Shown piece by piece: positions 8,939-20,080 of a DNA stretch of 47,878 nt (position 1 is the first letter of the stretch; each line of letters begins with the position of its first letter). Position numbers and translations under genes: made by a program. The notes below the pieces were generated by a model that saw only the letters and a program-made list of their open reading frames with translations, made no database searches and had not been told where the DNA came from. The DNA is from an uncultured Actinomyces sp. (GTDB taxonomy: Bacteria > Actinomycetota > Actinomycetes > Actinomycetales > Actinomycetaceae): NCBI GenBank assembly GCA_902373545.1, contig CABKMZ010000006.1, positions 1-47,878 on the forward strand, written 5' to 3'.

Positions 8939-8944
8939 TATAGT
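8939..8944 (+). promoter_or_regulatory. -10 element of the Wzm/Wzt exporter genes
   Basis: TATAGT ends 8 nt before ATG 8953, with no Shine-Dalgarno sequence between. This suggests a leaderless transcript for the exporter genes. Confidence 0.5.
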
Positions 8945-8952
8945 GAGTTGGT

Positions 8953-9887
8953 ATGACTGAATCAACGACCCCTTCCCCCGGGTCCTCGCTTGCACTGCGT
9001 GTTGAGCGCATCGAGGCCCAACCCCTGCGAGAGCTGGGTGACAAGAGCGGTCTGGTGGCGGGCACGAAGCGTGCGTTCGTCGACGTCTGGAACCGTCGAG
9101 AACTGCTGCGCCTGCTCATCAACCGCGAGCTCAAGGCCCGCTACAAGGACTCGAACCTCGGCTTCGTCTGGTCGCTGTTCAAGCCCCTGTCGCAGCTCCT
9201 CATCTACTTCATCGTCATCGGCCAGTTCCTGGGCGCGGCGAGGGGCATCCCGTCCTTCGCGATCTTCGTGTTCACCGGCCTGACGGCCTGGGGCTTCTTC
9301 CTCGAGGCAGTCACCGGCGGAACGGGATCAATCGTCGCCAACTCCGGCCTGGTGAAAAAGGTCTACCTGCCACGTGAGATTTTCCCGCTCTCGACGCTGG
9401 GAACATCCGCCGTCAACTCCGCGATTCAGCTGGCCATCCTGCTGGGCGCGATCCTTGTGACGGGCTCTCTCCCATCGGTGGCGCAGCTGGCCTACCTGCC
9501 CTTCGCTCTCATCGTGTTGGTCGTCTACGCGACCCTGTTCGGGCTGCTCCTGTCCGCGCTCAACGTCTACATGCGCGACATCCAGCACCTCATCGAGGTC
9601 ATCACCTTCCTGGCGTTCTGGGCCTCGCCGATCGTCTACTCCTACAGCTACGTGCAAAAGGCTCTCGAGACGAACTACCCGATCGCGCACGAGATCTACC
9701 TGTCCAATCCCGTGACCTTAGCGATCCTCGGATTCCAGAAGTCGCTGTGGGCGGCTGGCGTCGACCAGCCCTACCCCTCGCACCTCATGATCCGCCTGGT
9801 CCTCGCGGCGCTTGTTGGCGTCGTCCTGATCTTCGGGGCGCACCGTGTCTTCGCTCGCCTCGAAGGCAACTTTGCTCAGGAGCTGTA

Positions 9888-9888
<1 letters not shown>
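8953..9888 (+). CDS. Polysaccharide ABC transporter permease (Wzm/TagG type)
   Basis: The 311-residue ABC-2 type permease has an N-terminal cytoplasmic segment with the family signature LLINRELKARYKDSNLGFVW (54-73), then six hydrophobic segments (about 70-93, 101-121, 150-172, 178-203, 214-232, 279-297). It would form the membrane channel that exports an undecaprenyl-linked glycan across the cytoplasmic membrane. Its stop overlaps the start of the ATPase gene (TAATG), so the two subunits are translationally coupled. Similar permeases export teichoic acid (TagG) or O antigen (Wzm); the surrounding rhamnosyltransferases favour a polysaccharide. Confidence 0.9.
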
Positions 9889-12204
<2,316 letters not shown>

Positions 12205-12208
12205 TCCC

Positions 12209-13183
12209 TTGGGCAACGTGACCCGAGACGACGGGAGGCCTCGTCCCCGCGTCACCGTCCTCATGGCCACCTATAACGGGATGGCCGAGGCCGGGGCGTG
12301 GCTCGATGAGCAGGTGGACTCCGTGCTCGCCCAGGTGGGCGTGGACGTCCGCCTCGTCGTCTCCGATGACGCGTCGAGCGACGGGACCCGCTCCCACCTT
12401 GAGGAGCGCGCCGCGTCCGATCCACGCATCACCGTGTTGCCCCAGCGCGACGGTCAACCCGGGGTGACGGGTAATTTTCTGCACCTGTTCACGACGCACG
12501 TTCCCGACGGCTCCTACGTGGCCTTCACGGATCAGGACGACGTGTGGCACACGGACAAGCTGGAGTCACAGCTGGGCCTGATGGACTCGACGGGGGCGGA
12601 TGTTGTGTCCTCCAACGTGACGTCCTTCGAGTCCCTGCCCGGCGGCGGCGTGGGGGAGCGCCACCTCATACGTAAGTCGCAGCCGATGCGCGACTGGGAT
12701 TTCCTCTTCGAGGCCGCCGGTCCCGGCTCGACGTACGTCTTTTCTCCCACAGCGCACAGCGCCCTCGTGGAGGTCATCAACCGTTTGGACTACTCGCGCA
12801 TCGGCGTGCACGACTGGTACGTGTACGCCCTCGCGCGCGCGATTGGTCTGACCTGGGTCATCGGCGAGGAACCGACCCTGGAATACCGACAGCACGGGGG
12901 CAACGTCCAGGGAGCCAACTCCGGGTCCGGCGCGCGCGATGCACGCATGGAGAAGCTGCGCAACGGCTTCTACCGCAACCAGTTCATCCTGACGGCACGC
13001 GCCGCCCAGCAGGTCGGTGCCTTTGACGCCCCGCGTCGCATCGAGCTCGCGCAGATCCTGCGCGAACTCGAAGCTGACAGTCAGTGGGCGCGCCTGCGTT
13101 TCGCCCTGCGCTACCGCCAGATCCGGCGCGACCGCCTCGAGGGCATCAAGCTCGCGGCCGCCAGATTCTTGCGCGTCTGGTAA
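12209..13183 (+). CDS. GT2 family glycosyltransferase
   Basis: The 324-residue inverting GT-A enzyme has VTVLMATYNG (15-24), VVSDDASSDGT (50-60) and AFTDQDDVWHTDKL (105-118), the pattern of RfbF/WcaA-like rhamnosyltransferases. The reading frame starts with TTG at 12209, preceded by GAGGGG about 10 nt upstream; GTG 12218 is an alternative but lies too far from that site. It starts 4 nt after rfbB and is probably cotranscribed with it. Sugar specificity is inferred from the rmlB neighbour. Confidence 0.83.
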   Translation: MGNVTRDDGRPRPRVTVLMATYNGMAEAGAWLDEQVDSVLAQVGVDVRLVVSDDASSDGTRSHLEERAASDPRITVLPQRDGQPGVTGNFLHLFTTHVPDGSYVAFTDQDDVWHTDKLESQLGLMDSTGADVVSSNVTSFESLPGGGVGERHLIRKSQPMRDWDFLFEAAGPGSTYVFSPTAHSALVEVINRLDYSRIGVHDWYVYALARAIGLTWVIGEEPTLEYRQHGGNVQGANSGSGARDARMEKLRNGFYRNQFILTARAAQQVGAFDAPRRIELAQILRELEADSQWARLRFALRYRQIRRDRLEGIKLAAARFLRVW

Positions 13184-13187
13184 GCGC

Positions 13188-13225
13188 CGGGGCTGCCCCC
13201 TAGCGGGCGTAGCGGGCCAGCCCCG
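13188..13225. terminator. Possible bidirectional terminator hairpin
   Basis: CGGGGCTG (13188-13195) pairs with CAGCCCCG (13218-13225), between the converging GT2 and TIGR03089 genes. The hairpin overlaps the end of the minus-strand gene and lacks a T tract. Confidence 0.35.
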
Positions 13226-13931
13226 CGTCTACGGCCTCGGTGGTCACAATCTGCGCAAGCATCTCCGGCGAGACCTGCGTGGGGTCGATGAGCACCACGG
13301 AGCGTCCCGCCATCCACTGATCGAGCACTTGCCCGGCACCCGTGCGTCCCTCCCACAGCAGTGCGACGCGACCTCCGCTGAGGTTCGCGGGCGCGCGCAG
13401 GCCAGCCAGGGCCTCGTCACGGGCATCGGCGAGCAGGTCGGGTGTGTCGATGATGAGGGAGTCGGGCTGCATCGCGATTTCCGCCAGGGCGTCGACGGCC
13501 CCGCCGAGCTCGCCGTCCCACGCGACGGACAGGTAGGTGGGGGACTGGGCCAGGACGTGCGCTCCCGCCTCGAGGGCGGCTCTCGCCTCGGAGTCCACGG
13601 TGTTTGTGACCAGGAGGTCGCCGGGCAGCGGTCGGCGCGTGTCGAGGAGCTCCCAGCCCATTGCGCGCGCGGCGATCTGCCAGAGGGCATCCTGCCATGG
13701 CTGAAGAGTCGTGTAGATGCGCGTCGGTGTCGGTTCGCCCGCGCCGAAAAGGTCCGCGGCGAGCTCGGTTGTCAAGTAATTAGCTACCTTTGAGAGCCAT
13801 TTGCTGACCACGGGGCCGCCCAGCTCAACGCGCTCTTTACCATACTGGGTCAGAGCGGGGCCTGACCATCCGTTAACCACGCCGATGAGCGAAGAGAGCC
13901 TGGTCACATTATTGTCGGGAAAATTGCTCAT
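13200..13931 (-). CDS. TIGR03089 family protein
   Basis: The 243-residue protein fits the actinobacterial TIGR03089 family: a conserved N-terminal VEL-type segment (ERVELGGPVVSKWLSKVANY), a middle PGDLLVTNTVDSEARAALEAGA, and a C-terminal VVLIDPTQVSPEMLAQIVTTE. Such proteins look like reduced relatives of AMP-forming enzymes without a full active site. In mycobacteria the homologue sits with rhamnose and cell-wall linker genes, and here it sits beside rfbB and a GT2 gene. No catalytic role is known. ATG 13931 is preceded by TATACT 7 nt upstream, so the gene is probably leaderless. Confidence 0.75.
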   Translation of the reverse strand: MSNFPDNNVTRLSSLIGVVNGWSGPALTQYGKERVELGGPVVSKWLSKVANYLTTELAADLFGAGEPTPTRIYTTLQPWQDALWQIAARAMGWELLDTRRPLPGDLLVTNTVDSEARAALEAGAHVLAQSPTYLSVAWDGELGGAVDALAEIAMQPDSLIIDTPDLLADARDEALAGLRAPANLSGGRVALLWEGRTGAGQVLDQWMAGRSVVLIDPTQVSPEMLAQIVTTEAVDAGLARYAR

Positions 13932-13938
13932 GGTTGAG

Positions 13939-13944
13939 AGTATA
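13939..13944 (-). promoter_or_regulatory. -10 element, leaderless TIGR03089 gene
   Basis: TATACT on the minus strand, 7 nt before ATG 13931. It is the closest match to the -10 consensus among the leaderless sites in this window. Confidence 0.55.
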
Positions 13945-14056
13945 TCGAAGGTCCCAGGCGTTCTAAGTATCGGGTAACTGTGAAGGCCTTACAAAAGTGC
14001 AAGGATCTACCGGCGGGTCAGGTGCTAATCTTAAGGTCTCAATAACGCGAAACCGC

Positions 14057-14085
14057 TTGACTTCCTGCAATGACACGCGTGTAAT
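14057..14085 (+). promoter_or_regulatory. whiB2 promoter
   Basis: TTGACT (14057-14062), a 17-bp spacer and TGTAAT (14080-14085) make a near-consensus housekeeping promoter. The leader is about 30 nt, with AAGGAG at 14109-14114, 7 nt before the start codon. Confidence 0.7.
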
Positions 14086-14121
14086 TCTCGTATTGATCGA
14101 TTCGTTATAAGGAGTCTCCGC

Positions 14122-14418
14122 ATGTGGAACATCTTCGGTGACGGACCCCTCGAGTGGTCCGAGGACGCCGATGCGGCGCTGTACGCCCGCGTTGACGGCC
14201 CCCTTGCGTGGCAGCAGCATGCGCTGTGCGCGCAGACGGATCCCGAAGCTTTCTTCCCCGAAAAGGGCGGCTCCACTCGCGAGGCCAAGGCTGTTTGTCA
14301 GGCCTGCCAGGTTCGCGAAGACTGCCTCGAGTACGCGCTCGCGAACGATGAGCGTTTCGGCATCTGGGGTGGCATGTCGGAGCGCGAGAGGCGGCGCTTG
14401 CGCCGTATGGCCGGTTGA
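14122..14418 (+). CDS. whiB2: WhiB-family iron-sulfur regulator (WhiB2/WhmD type)
   Basis: The 98-residue protein has the four cluster-binding cysteines Cys36, Cys59, Cys62 and Cys68 (ALCAQTDPEAFFPEKGGS, then CQACQVREDC) and the G[V/I]WGG turn (FGIWGGMSERER) followed by a basic tail. It is very close to WhiB2/WhmD, which carries a [4Fe-4S] cluster, binds the primary sigma factor and controls septation and division in actinobacteria. AAGGAG sets the start, and the gene has a strong TTGACT-N17-TGTAAT promoter. Its stop overlaps the TTG start of the large glycosyltransferase gene. Confidence 0.93.
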   Translation: MWNIFGDGPLEWSEDADAALYARVDGPLAWQQHALCAQTDPEAFFPEKGGSTREAKAVCQACQVREDCLEYALANDERFGIWGGMSERERRRLRRMAG

Positions 14419-17400
14419 GTCCCGCTACTCGCGCCGTCGGCGCCATCCTTGTCACGAAGGGGGATGCGCCGCTCACCCAGTCCGTTTTACGGGCCATCGA
14501 GAATCAATCGGTGGCTCCGGATTCGTTGACCATCATCGACGTTGCAGGGCGTCATGTCACACCGTTCCCCGCTGACCTCGTGCCTCAGGGTGCAGAACTT
14601 GTGCGCGTGGGCCGCGCACGCACCCTCGGCGGCGCCATCCGTCGCGCGCACGCGCAGGGCGCAGCGTTCGCCTCCGCGCCGTGGTGGTGGATCCTGCACG
14701 ACGACTCAGCACCCGAGGCCGAGTGCCTGAGCCAGCTTGTCCAGGCCGCGGTCGTGGGCAAGACCGTTGGGGCCGTCGGCGCGAAACAGATCAGCTGGGA
14801 CGGGACGCGCCTGCTCGAACTCGGTATCTTCGCGACCTCGAGCGCACGCCGCCTCGAGCGGATCGGCGACGATGAAATCGACCAGGGCCAGTACGACGGC
14901 ACGACCGACGTCCTGGGCGTCGGTACCGCCGGCATGCTCCTGCGCGCAGAGGCATACGAGACCATTGGCGGATTCGATCCCGCCCTCGGACCCTTCGGCG
15001 ATGGCCTGGACATGGGTCGGCGCCTCCACCTGGCCGGCTACCGCGTCATCGTGGCCCCCCGCGCACGCGTTCGCCATGCCCGTTCCTCGATGACTCCCGG
15101 GATCGACCCGACCGAGGCCTCGTTCCTGTCACAGGATCACGAGGACCCCGAGGCCGTGGCTCGCCTGGTCGCCGCGCAGGCGAAGTCCTTCCGTCGGCGC
15201 CGCTACGCCCAGATGTACAACTGGTGCAAGGCTGTGCCCGCCCTCGTTCTTCCTTTCCTGGCACTGTGGCTGCTCGTGTGGACCCCTGCCCGCGCCCTCG
15301 GTCGCTTTATCACGGGGCGGGCCGCCCTGGCCCTGCCCGAAATCGCCGCACTGCTCTCCCTGATGGCGGCCACGCCGCGCCTGCTGGCCGGGCGAGCCCG
15401 CGCCGCTCAGTCGCGCACGGTACCCCGATCCTCCCTGCGCGCCCTCGAAATCACGCCCGCCTCGCTGCGCAAGGAACCGGCCGGGGGCGAGGAGGACGAG
15501 CACGGCGAGCGCATCGACCCGCTCATCCTCGCGTCGATGCGTTCCTATCGCATCCGCTCTGTCTCCACTGCCGTCGGCCTGCTCGCGCTCACCTCGCTGA
15601 TTGCGGGCATCCAATGGTGGGGCTTCGCCTCCGGCATTGTCGGCGGCGCGTGGGCCTCGCTGCCCTCATCGTGGTCCGAACTGTGGGCCGCCGCGTGGGC
15701 CGGGTGGATCCCCGGCGGCGACGGATACGCCGGGGGAGCGGACCCGCTGACCATCCTCATGGCGCTGCTGAGCGCTCCCGTGGCCCCATTCGGCGTCACT
15801 CCTGGCGCGGTCGCCACGACCCTGCTCGTCGCTTCCAGCCCGCTGGCCGCGATCCTGGCGTGGGTGCCCACACGCTCGCTCACCTCGTCTCTGCGCGTGC
15901 GTTTCTTGGTCTCCCTGGCCTGGGCGCTGTCTCCCGCCCTGTTGCTCAGTGCCGCGCACGGCTCGCTCGCCGGAGCGTTGGCGCACCTCGCGGTGCCCGT
16001 CCTGGCCGCCTACTGCGTGCCCGCAGCCCCGCCGCTGATGGTTGCCGGTGCTTCGGGCGTCGCCGCCGCGCCAGTCAACCCGCGAACGGTTAACGCCGGA
16101 TGTGCGGGCCTGTCCCTCCTCGTCCTGGCGTGCTGCGCGCCGTGGACGCTGCCCCTCGGCCTTGCGGCCCTCCTGTGGCGCGCCCGCCGCAGCGCCGTCG
16201 TGGCCATGCCCGCCGCGGTCGTCCTCGCGCCCACCTACGTCTCGATCATTGCCCACCCGTCTGCCTGGGTCGCCCTGACCTCCACGAGTGGGGGAGTGCA
16301 CGCGTACACGCGGGCCAGCTCCTGGCTCGCCGCGCTCGGCATGCCCGCCGCGCCACAGGACAGCTTCGAAACGATCGCCTTCGGCGTCCTCGGCGGCGCC
16401 GTCCTCGCGTTGGCGCTTGTGGCGGCGGCACGCCACCGCTCTCTTCGCCTGATCGCCCTGGTCTGCCTCGGCCTCGTCGCCGCAGCGTGCGGCTGGGCCG
16501 CCTCCCACGTCGGCGTCGGCCTGGACGGTGCCCTCGTGGCCAACGCGTGGACGTCGCCCGCATTCTCGCTCTCCTTCGGCGCTTTCCTCCTGGCCGCCAC
16601 GCAGGTGGCTCGCAGAGCAGCCCAGGACGATGCGGACTCCCACCAACCTGCGTGGGATGCCTCCGGCGGTCTGGGCCTGCGGGCCGCGGCAGCGCTCGCC
16701 TGCTGTGTCCTCGTCGCGGTGGGTGCCACACACGCCGCAGTCTCCTTCGCGAGCCGCGCCGACGCCTCGGAGACACCGACCTACGCGCTCGCCCAGCGTG
16801 AAACCGTTTCGCCCGTGGCCACCCCCATCATTTCCGCCGTCGGCTCCCAGGCACAGCGTTCGCCACGTGCCGGGCGCGTCCTGGTCCTCGACGGCGATCC
16901 CACGAACGGAGCTGTCGATGCGGCCCTGTGGCGCGGCGCGGGACCGACCCTGACCGATTCTTCACCCACCGTGCGCGCACTCGCTCTGGCGCGCGCCCGC
17001 TCCGGTGCGAGCGAGGGGACGGTGGCCGACCCGGCGGCGCAATCCCTCGCGCAGGCCGCCTACACCCTGGTGGTCTACCCCGACGACGCGACCGTGGAGA
17101 CGCTGGCCGCCCACGACGTCGACACGATCCTCGTGCCCGACGGTGCCAGCGGCGCCCAGGCGCTCGCATTTGGCCTCGATCGCGCGGCCGGGCTGGAAAA
17201 GGTCGGCGCGACCAACAGCGGTACCGTGTGGCGCGTGCGCCCGAGCGGTGTCAAGCCCTCGCGCGTGCGCGTCGAATCCGCCGGTGGCGTCTTCACGGAC
17301 GTGGGAGCCTCCCAGCTGCGCGTGGACGGCGAGGTCAACGCGATCGGCACGCTCATCCTCGCCGAACGCGCCGACTCCGGCTGGTACGCGAGCGTTGACG

Positions 17401-17579
17401 GAGCTGCCCTGAGCGCCGTCGAACCGGCCGACGGCTGGGCGCAGGCCTTCGATATGCCCGCCGCCGGGCACCTGACTGTCACCTACAGCGCCTGGTGGAT
17501 TATTCCCTGGCGCATCGGTGCGGGCATCTGCCTGGTGATCGCGGCAGCCAGCGCCCTATCCGTGTGGAGGAAGAGATGA
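14415..17579 (+). CDS. Large membrane-anchored GT2 glycosyltransferase
   Basis: The 1054-residue protein starts with a GT2 domain (about 1-230) showing GAILVTKGDAPLTQSVLRAI (9-28), a DXD-like HDDSAPE (95-101), GTAGMLLRAEAYETIGGFD and the acceptor-side DGLDMGRRLHLAGYRV. Helices at about 272-295 and 382-402 and a long hydrophobic middle (to about 770) follow, then a C-terminal region that is probably outside the cell. The family is found next to whiB2 and DUF5719 genes in many actinobacteria. The TTG start overlaps the whiB2 stop (TTGA), and the end overlaps the DUF5719 start (ATGA), so the three genes form one coupled operon. The acceptor is unknown; a lipid-linked or protein-linked cell-wall glycan is plausible. 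Confidence 0.8.
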   Translation: MSPATRAVGAILVTKGDAPLTQSVLRAIENQSVAPDSLTIIDVAGRHVTPFPADLVPQGAELVRVGRARTLGGAIRRAHAQGAAFASAPWWWILHDDSAPEAECLSQLVQAAVVGKTVGAVGAKQISWDGTRLLELGIFATSSARRLERIGDDEIDQGQYDGTTDVLGVGTAGMLLRAEAYETIGGFDPALGPFGDGLDMGRRLHLAGYRVIVAPRARVRHARSSMTPGIDPTEASFLSQDHEDPEAVARLVAAQAKSFRRRRYAQMYNWCKAVPALVLPFLALWLLVWTPARALGRFITGRAALALPEIAALLSLMAATPRLLAGRARAAQSRTVPRSSLRALEITPASLRKEPAGGEEDEHGERIDPLILASMRSYRIRSVSTAVGLLALTSLIAGIQWWGFASGIVGGAWASLPSSWSELWAAAWAGWIPGGDGYAGGADPLTILMALLSAPVAPFGVTPGAVATTLLVASSPLAAILAWVPTRSLTSSLRVRFLVSLAWALSPALLLSAAHGSLAGALAHLAVPVLAAYCVPAAPPLMVAGASGVAAAPVNPRTVNAGCAGLSLLVLACCAPWTLPLGLAALLWRARRSAVVAMPAAVVLAPTYVSIIAHPSAWVALTSTSGGVHAYTRASSWLAALGMPAAPQDSFETIAFGVLGGAVLALALVAAARHRSLRLIALVCLGLVAAACGWAASHVGVGLDGALVANAWTSPAFSLSFGAFLLAATQVARRAAQDDADSHQPAWDASGGLGLRAAAALACCVLVAVGATHAAVSFASRADASETPTYALAQRETVSPVATPIISAVGSQAQRSPRAGRVLVLDGDPTNGAVDAALWRGAGPTLTDSSPTVRALALARARSGASEGTVADPAAQSLAQAAYTLVVYPDDATVETLAAHDVDTILVPDGASGAQALAFGLDRAAGLEKVGATNSGTVWRVRPSGVKPSRVRVESAGGVFTDVGASQLRVDGEVNAIGTLILAERADSGWYASVDGAALSAVEPADGWAQAFDMPAAGHLTVTYSAWWIIPWRIGAGICLVIAAASALSVWRKR

Positions 17580-19114
17580 CAACGCCTCGCAACGCGACTC
17601 TGGCCACGCTCGGAGTCGCCGTGATTGCCGCCGCCGCGCTGGCCACGGGCTCCCTGCTCATCGACCCTGCGCCCACGACCGTTGGTGGCACCGCGCAGAG
17701 CGCGCACCCCTCGCAGGTGGAGCTGGCCTGCCCCGCGGGCCTCGTCGATCCATTCGATACGTCCAACGTTGCCCGAGCCGCGACCTGGTCTTCGCTGTCT
17801 GCCTCCCCGATCACCCCCGCTCCCGACTCGATCACCGGCACCGGTGGAACCATTCCGACCGGTCTGACGCTGGTCGGGCAGGGCGGCGGCGAACTGGCGG
17901 GCCTGAGTGCGGTTGGCTGCGCCGCGCCCCGTACCTCCCAGTGGATCGCTGCGGGGGCCACGACCTCGGGCGCCGACATGGTCCTCATCCTGTCCAACCC
18001 AAGCCCCACGGCCTCGGTCGTCTCCATCGACGGCTACGGCGCCTACGGTCCCCTCAACGCTTCTCCCCGCCAGGTCACGGTGGCCGCCAACTCGGCCGTG
18101 TCCGTGCTGCTGGCAGGCTGGTTCCCCGACGAGAACTCGCTGGCCATCCACATCCAGGCCGACGGTGGGGGCATCGCTGCCTGGGCGCAGGCCTCCCTGA
18201 TGGACGGTGAGGTTCCGCAGGGAGCCACGCTCGCCTCCGCAGTTGTTCCCTCGACCACGCAGACAATCCTCGGGGTTGACCCCAAGGGCACGTCGCTGCT
18301 GCGCCTCGTGTCCCCTTCCGGTGACGCCCACGTGAACGTATCCGTCGCCGACTCCACGGGCGTGCACCCGCTGGGCGGTGGCGAGGCCACCGTCGCCGAG
18401 GGCTCGACCTTGGAGATGCCCCTCGACGGCGCCACCAAGGATGCCTCTCCGATCGCGCTGATCGTGACCTCGGACCGCGAGGTCGTCGCGCAGACGACGA
18501 CGATCACGCTGGGCTCGCCGTGGGTCGAGCGTGCCAACGCCTGGATCATGCGCTCCAACGCCGTCCCGGCCACGACTCTGACGCAGGCGGCGATCCCCGG
18601 GCGCTCGTCGCTCGAGGCCATGGCCACCCAGCAGCTGTCTGCCGCCCCGATCCGTCGCACTGCCCTGGAGACCGAGTCCGGCGTGAACGGGACTCGCGCG
18701 AGGCTGCTGCTGTACGCTCCCCTGAGCCCTGACGACGAGGCCGTTGCCCAGGCGGGCGATGACGCGGCGCAGTCCGCGGCTCCCGCCCCCACGGCCACGC
18801 CCAACATCTGGGCCTCGCCCTCGCCCAGCGCCACGACGAGCGGTGAGGCGGGCGACGCGCAGTCCACCGGCACCAGTCCGTCCACGCCCGGGGCCATCGC
18901 CGTTAACGTCGCGGGAAGCACGGTCTACGTGGCTCCCGGCGTGCCCACCCTGGTCGAGCTGCCCGAGGCTGCGGGACAGCTGAGCGCGGCATCGCCGATT
19001 CAGGCCGCCGTCGTCATCTCGGCCGATACACCCGTGGGCCGGATGACCACCACGTGGAACGTGGGCACCGAGGGCATTAGCGCCGTCAACGGATCGATCC
19101 GCGCCACCAATTAA
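17576..19114 (+). CDS. DUF5719 family envelope protein
   Basis: The 512-residue product has an N-terminal membrane anchor or signal (LGVAVIAAAALATGSLLI, about 12-29) and a long, Ala/Ser/Thr/Pro-rich extracellular part of beta-rich character, with a low-complexity Ala/Pro/Ser/Thr linker near residues 400-440. This is the pattern of DUF5719 proteins, which follow a GT2 gene downstream of whiB2 in actinobacteria. No enzyme motif is visible. It starts at ATG 17576 within the stop codon of the glycosyltransferase gene, after a GGAGG site. It may assist or receive the product of that transferase; this is inferred from context alone. Confidence 0.72.
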   Translation: MTTPRNATLATLGVAVIAAAALATGSLLIDPAPTTVGGTAQSAHPSQVELACPAGLVDPFDTSNVARAATWSSLSASPITPAPDSITGTGGTIPTGLTLVGQGGGELAGLSAVGCAAPRTSQWIAAGATTSGADMVLILSNPSPTASVVSIDGYGAYGPLNASPRQVTVAANSAVSVLLAGWFPDENSLAIHIQADGGGIAAWAQASLMDGEVPQGATLASAVVPSTTQTILGVDPKGTSLLRLVSPSGDAHVNVSVADSTGVHPLGGGEATVAEGSTLEMPLDGATKDASPIALIVTSDREVVAQTTTITLGSPWVERANAWIMRSNAVPATTLTQAAIPGRSSLEAMATQQLSAAPIRRTALETESGVNGTRARLLLYAPLSPDDEAVAQAGDDAAQSAAPAPTATPNIWASPSPSATTSGEAGDAQSTGTSPSTPGAIAVNVAGSTVYVAPGVPTLVELPEAAGQLSAASPIQAAVVISADTPVGRMTTTWNVGTEGISAVNGSIRATN

Positions 19115-19132
19115 GACCAGCCGGGAGCGCCG

Positions 19133-19555
19133 TTAGCGCATCGCGTCGTCGATTTCGTCGGGCGGCAGGGCCAGGATGTGGCTGATGCGCTCCACCAGCA
19201 CCCTGCGCGTCACCGCGCCCACCTCCTCGAGAGGGCACCGCAGCGTGATCGGCAGGCGATAGACGACGATCCGATCGTGCAGGCCACGGCGACGATCCGC
19301 GGGGAAGATACGCGCCACGACGACATTGTGGGACTCCCAGGCAGCCGGGTTCGACGGAGGAACATCCTCGACCCCGAACTCGATCGTGGCCACCTGTGGC
19401 CAGCGCTCAATCAGCTCGGACACGAGCTCCCCGACCATCAGATCAAAGTCCTCGCGCCGCGTGCGCCACGCCGGAGTACCCGGGAAAAACAGGGGACCGC
19501 GAGGCCCGCGACCGTGCCGGTCGCGGCTCCTTACATGGCGTCTGGTCGCAAACAC
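19133..19555 (-). CDS. Zincin-like (metallopeptidase family) protein, HExxH absent
   Basis: The 140-residue protein resembles the actinobacterial branch of the minimal-zincin family: WPQVATIEFGVEDVPPSNPA, then HDRIVVYRLPITLRC, and a C-terminal segment VLVERISHILALPPDEIDDA where the family has its HExxH helix. The zinc-binding histidines are not present here, so peptidase activity is doubtful. GTG 19555 was chosen because TACCCT lies 6 nt upstream and because the longer start (ATG 19642) would run into the head of the divergent DUF3499 gene. The pairing with DUF3499, whiB2 and DUF5719 is conserved in actinobacteria. Confidence 0.7.
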   Translation of the reverse strand: MFATRRHVRSRDRHGRGPRGPLFFPGTPAWRTRREDFDLMVGELVSELIERWPQVATIEFGVEDVPPSNPAAWESHNVVVARIFPADRRRGLHDRIVVYRLPITLRCPLEEVGAVTRRVLVERISHILALPPDEIDDAMR

Positions 19556-19561
19556 TCCACC

Positions 19562-19567
19562 AGGGTA
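19562..19567 (-). promoter_or_regulatory. -10 element, leaderless zincin-like gene
   Basis: TACCCT on the minus strand, 6 nt before GTG 19555. It decides the start codon of the minus-strand gene. Confidence 0.4.
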
Positions 19568-19611
19568 GGTCCATGGCGTGCTGGAGCGCGCGATACGGGC
19601 ACAGAGTGTCG

Positions 19612-19617
19612 TACTCT
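19612..19617 (+). promoter_or_regulatory. -10 element, leaderless DUF3499 gene
   Basis: TACTCT lies 7 nt before GTG 19625, with no Shine-Dalgarno sequence. The two divergent -10 elements here are 44 bp apart. Confidence 0.45.
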
Positions 19618-19624
19618 TAGGTGC

Positions 19625-20077
19625 GTGATTGCCCAACGACACTGCTCCAAGCCCGGCTGCTCAACCGTCGCCGTCGCTACCTTGACCTACGACTACCGTG
19701 ACTCGACGGTCGTCGTCGGCCCCCTCGCCACCGTTGCCGACCCCAATTCCTACGACCTGTGTGACGAGCACGCCCAAAACCTTAAAGCGCCCCTGGGGTG
19801 GCAGGTCGTTCGCCTGGCCACCAACTTCGAGCCGGCGCCGCCTTCGGGCGACGACCTTGCCGCTCTCGTCGACGCCGTGCGCAGGGTCGCGCAAGAGGCG
19901 AAGCACGCCCCGGCCTCGGCCCCGGAGGCACGCGCCCCGCGGACCGGTCCCTTCGGCTCCGCCCGCTCTGCGGGCAGCCCCGATACGTCCAGCCCCCTGG
20001 ACCCCTCCAGTCCCTATGCGCGCAGGCGCGCCCAATTCACCGTCGTGGACGGCGAGGACGGGGCGACCGACCGCTGA
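19625..20077 (+). CDS. DUF3499 family protein
   Basis: The 150-residue protein has the DUF3499 core near its start: CSKPGCSTVAVATLTYDY, then STVVVGPLATVADPNSYDLC and EHAQNLKAPLGWQVVRL. Cys6 and Cys11 and the later Cys-x-x-His suggest a small zinc-binding fold. The C-terminal half is Ala/Pro/Ser-rich and probably disordered. GTG 19625 is the chosen start, with TACTCT at leaderless spacing. Function is unknown; it is conserved next to whiB2-region genes. It ends 3 nt from the converging RDD gene. Confidence 0.8.
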   Translation: MIAQRHCSKPGCSTVAVATLTYDYRDSTVVVGPLATVADPNSYDLCDEHAQNLKAPLGWQVVRLATNFEPAPPSGDDLAALVDAVRRVAQEAKHAPASAPEARAPRTGPFGSARSAGSPDTSSPLDPSSPYARRRAQFTVVDGEDGATDR

Positions 20078-20080
20078 CCC

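Noticed and set aside
19556..19642. Longer start for the zincin-like protein at ATG 19642
   Set aside because: It would overlap the head of the divergent DUF3499 gene and its promoter. A -10-like hexamer fits GTG 19555 instead.
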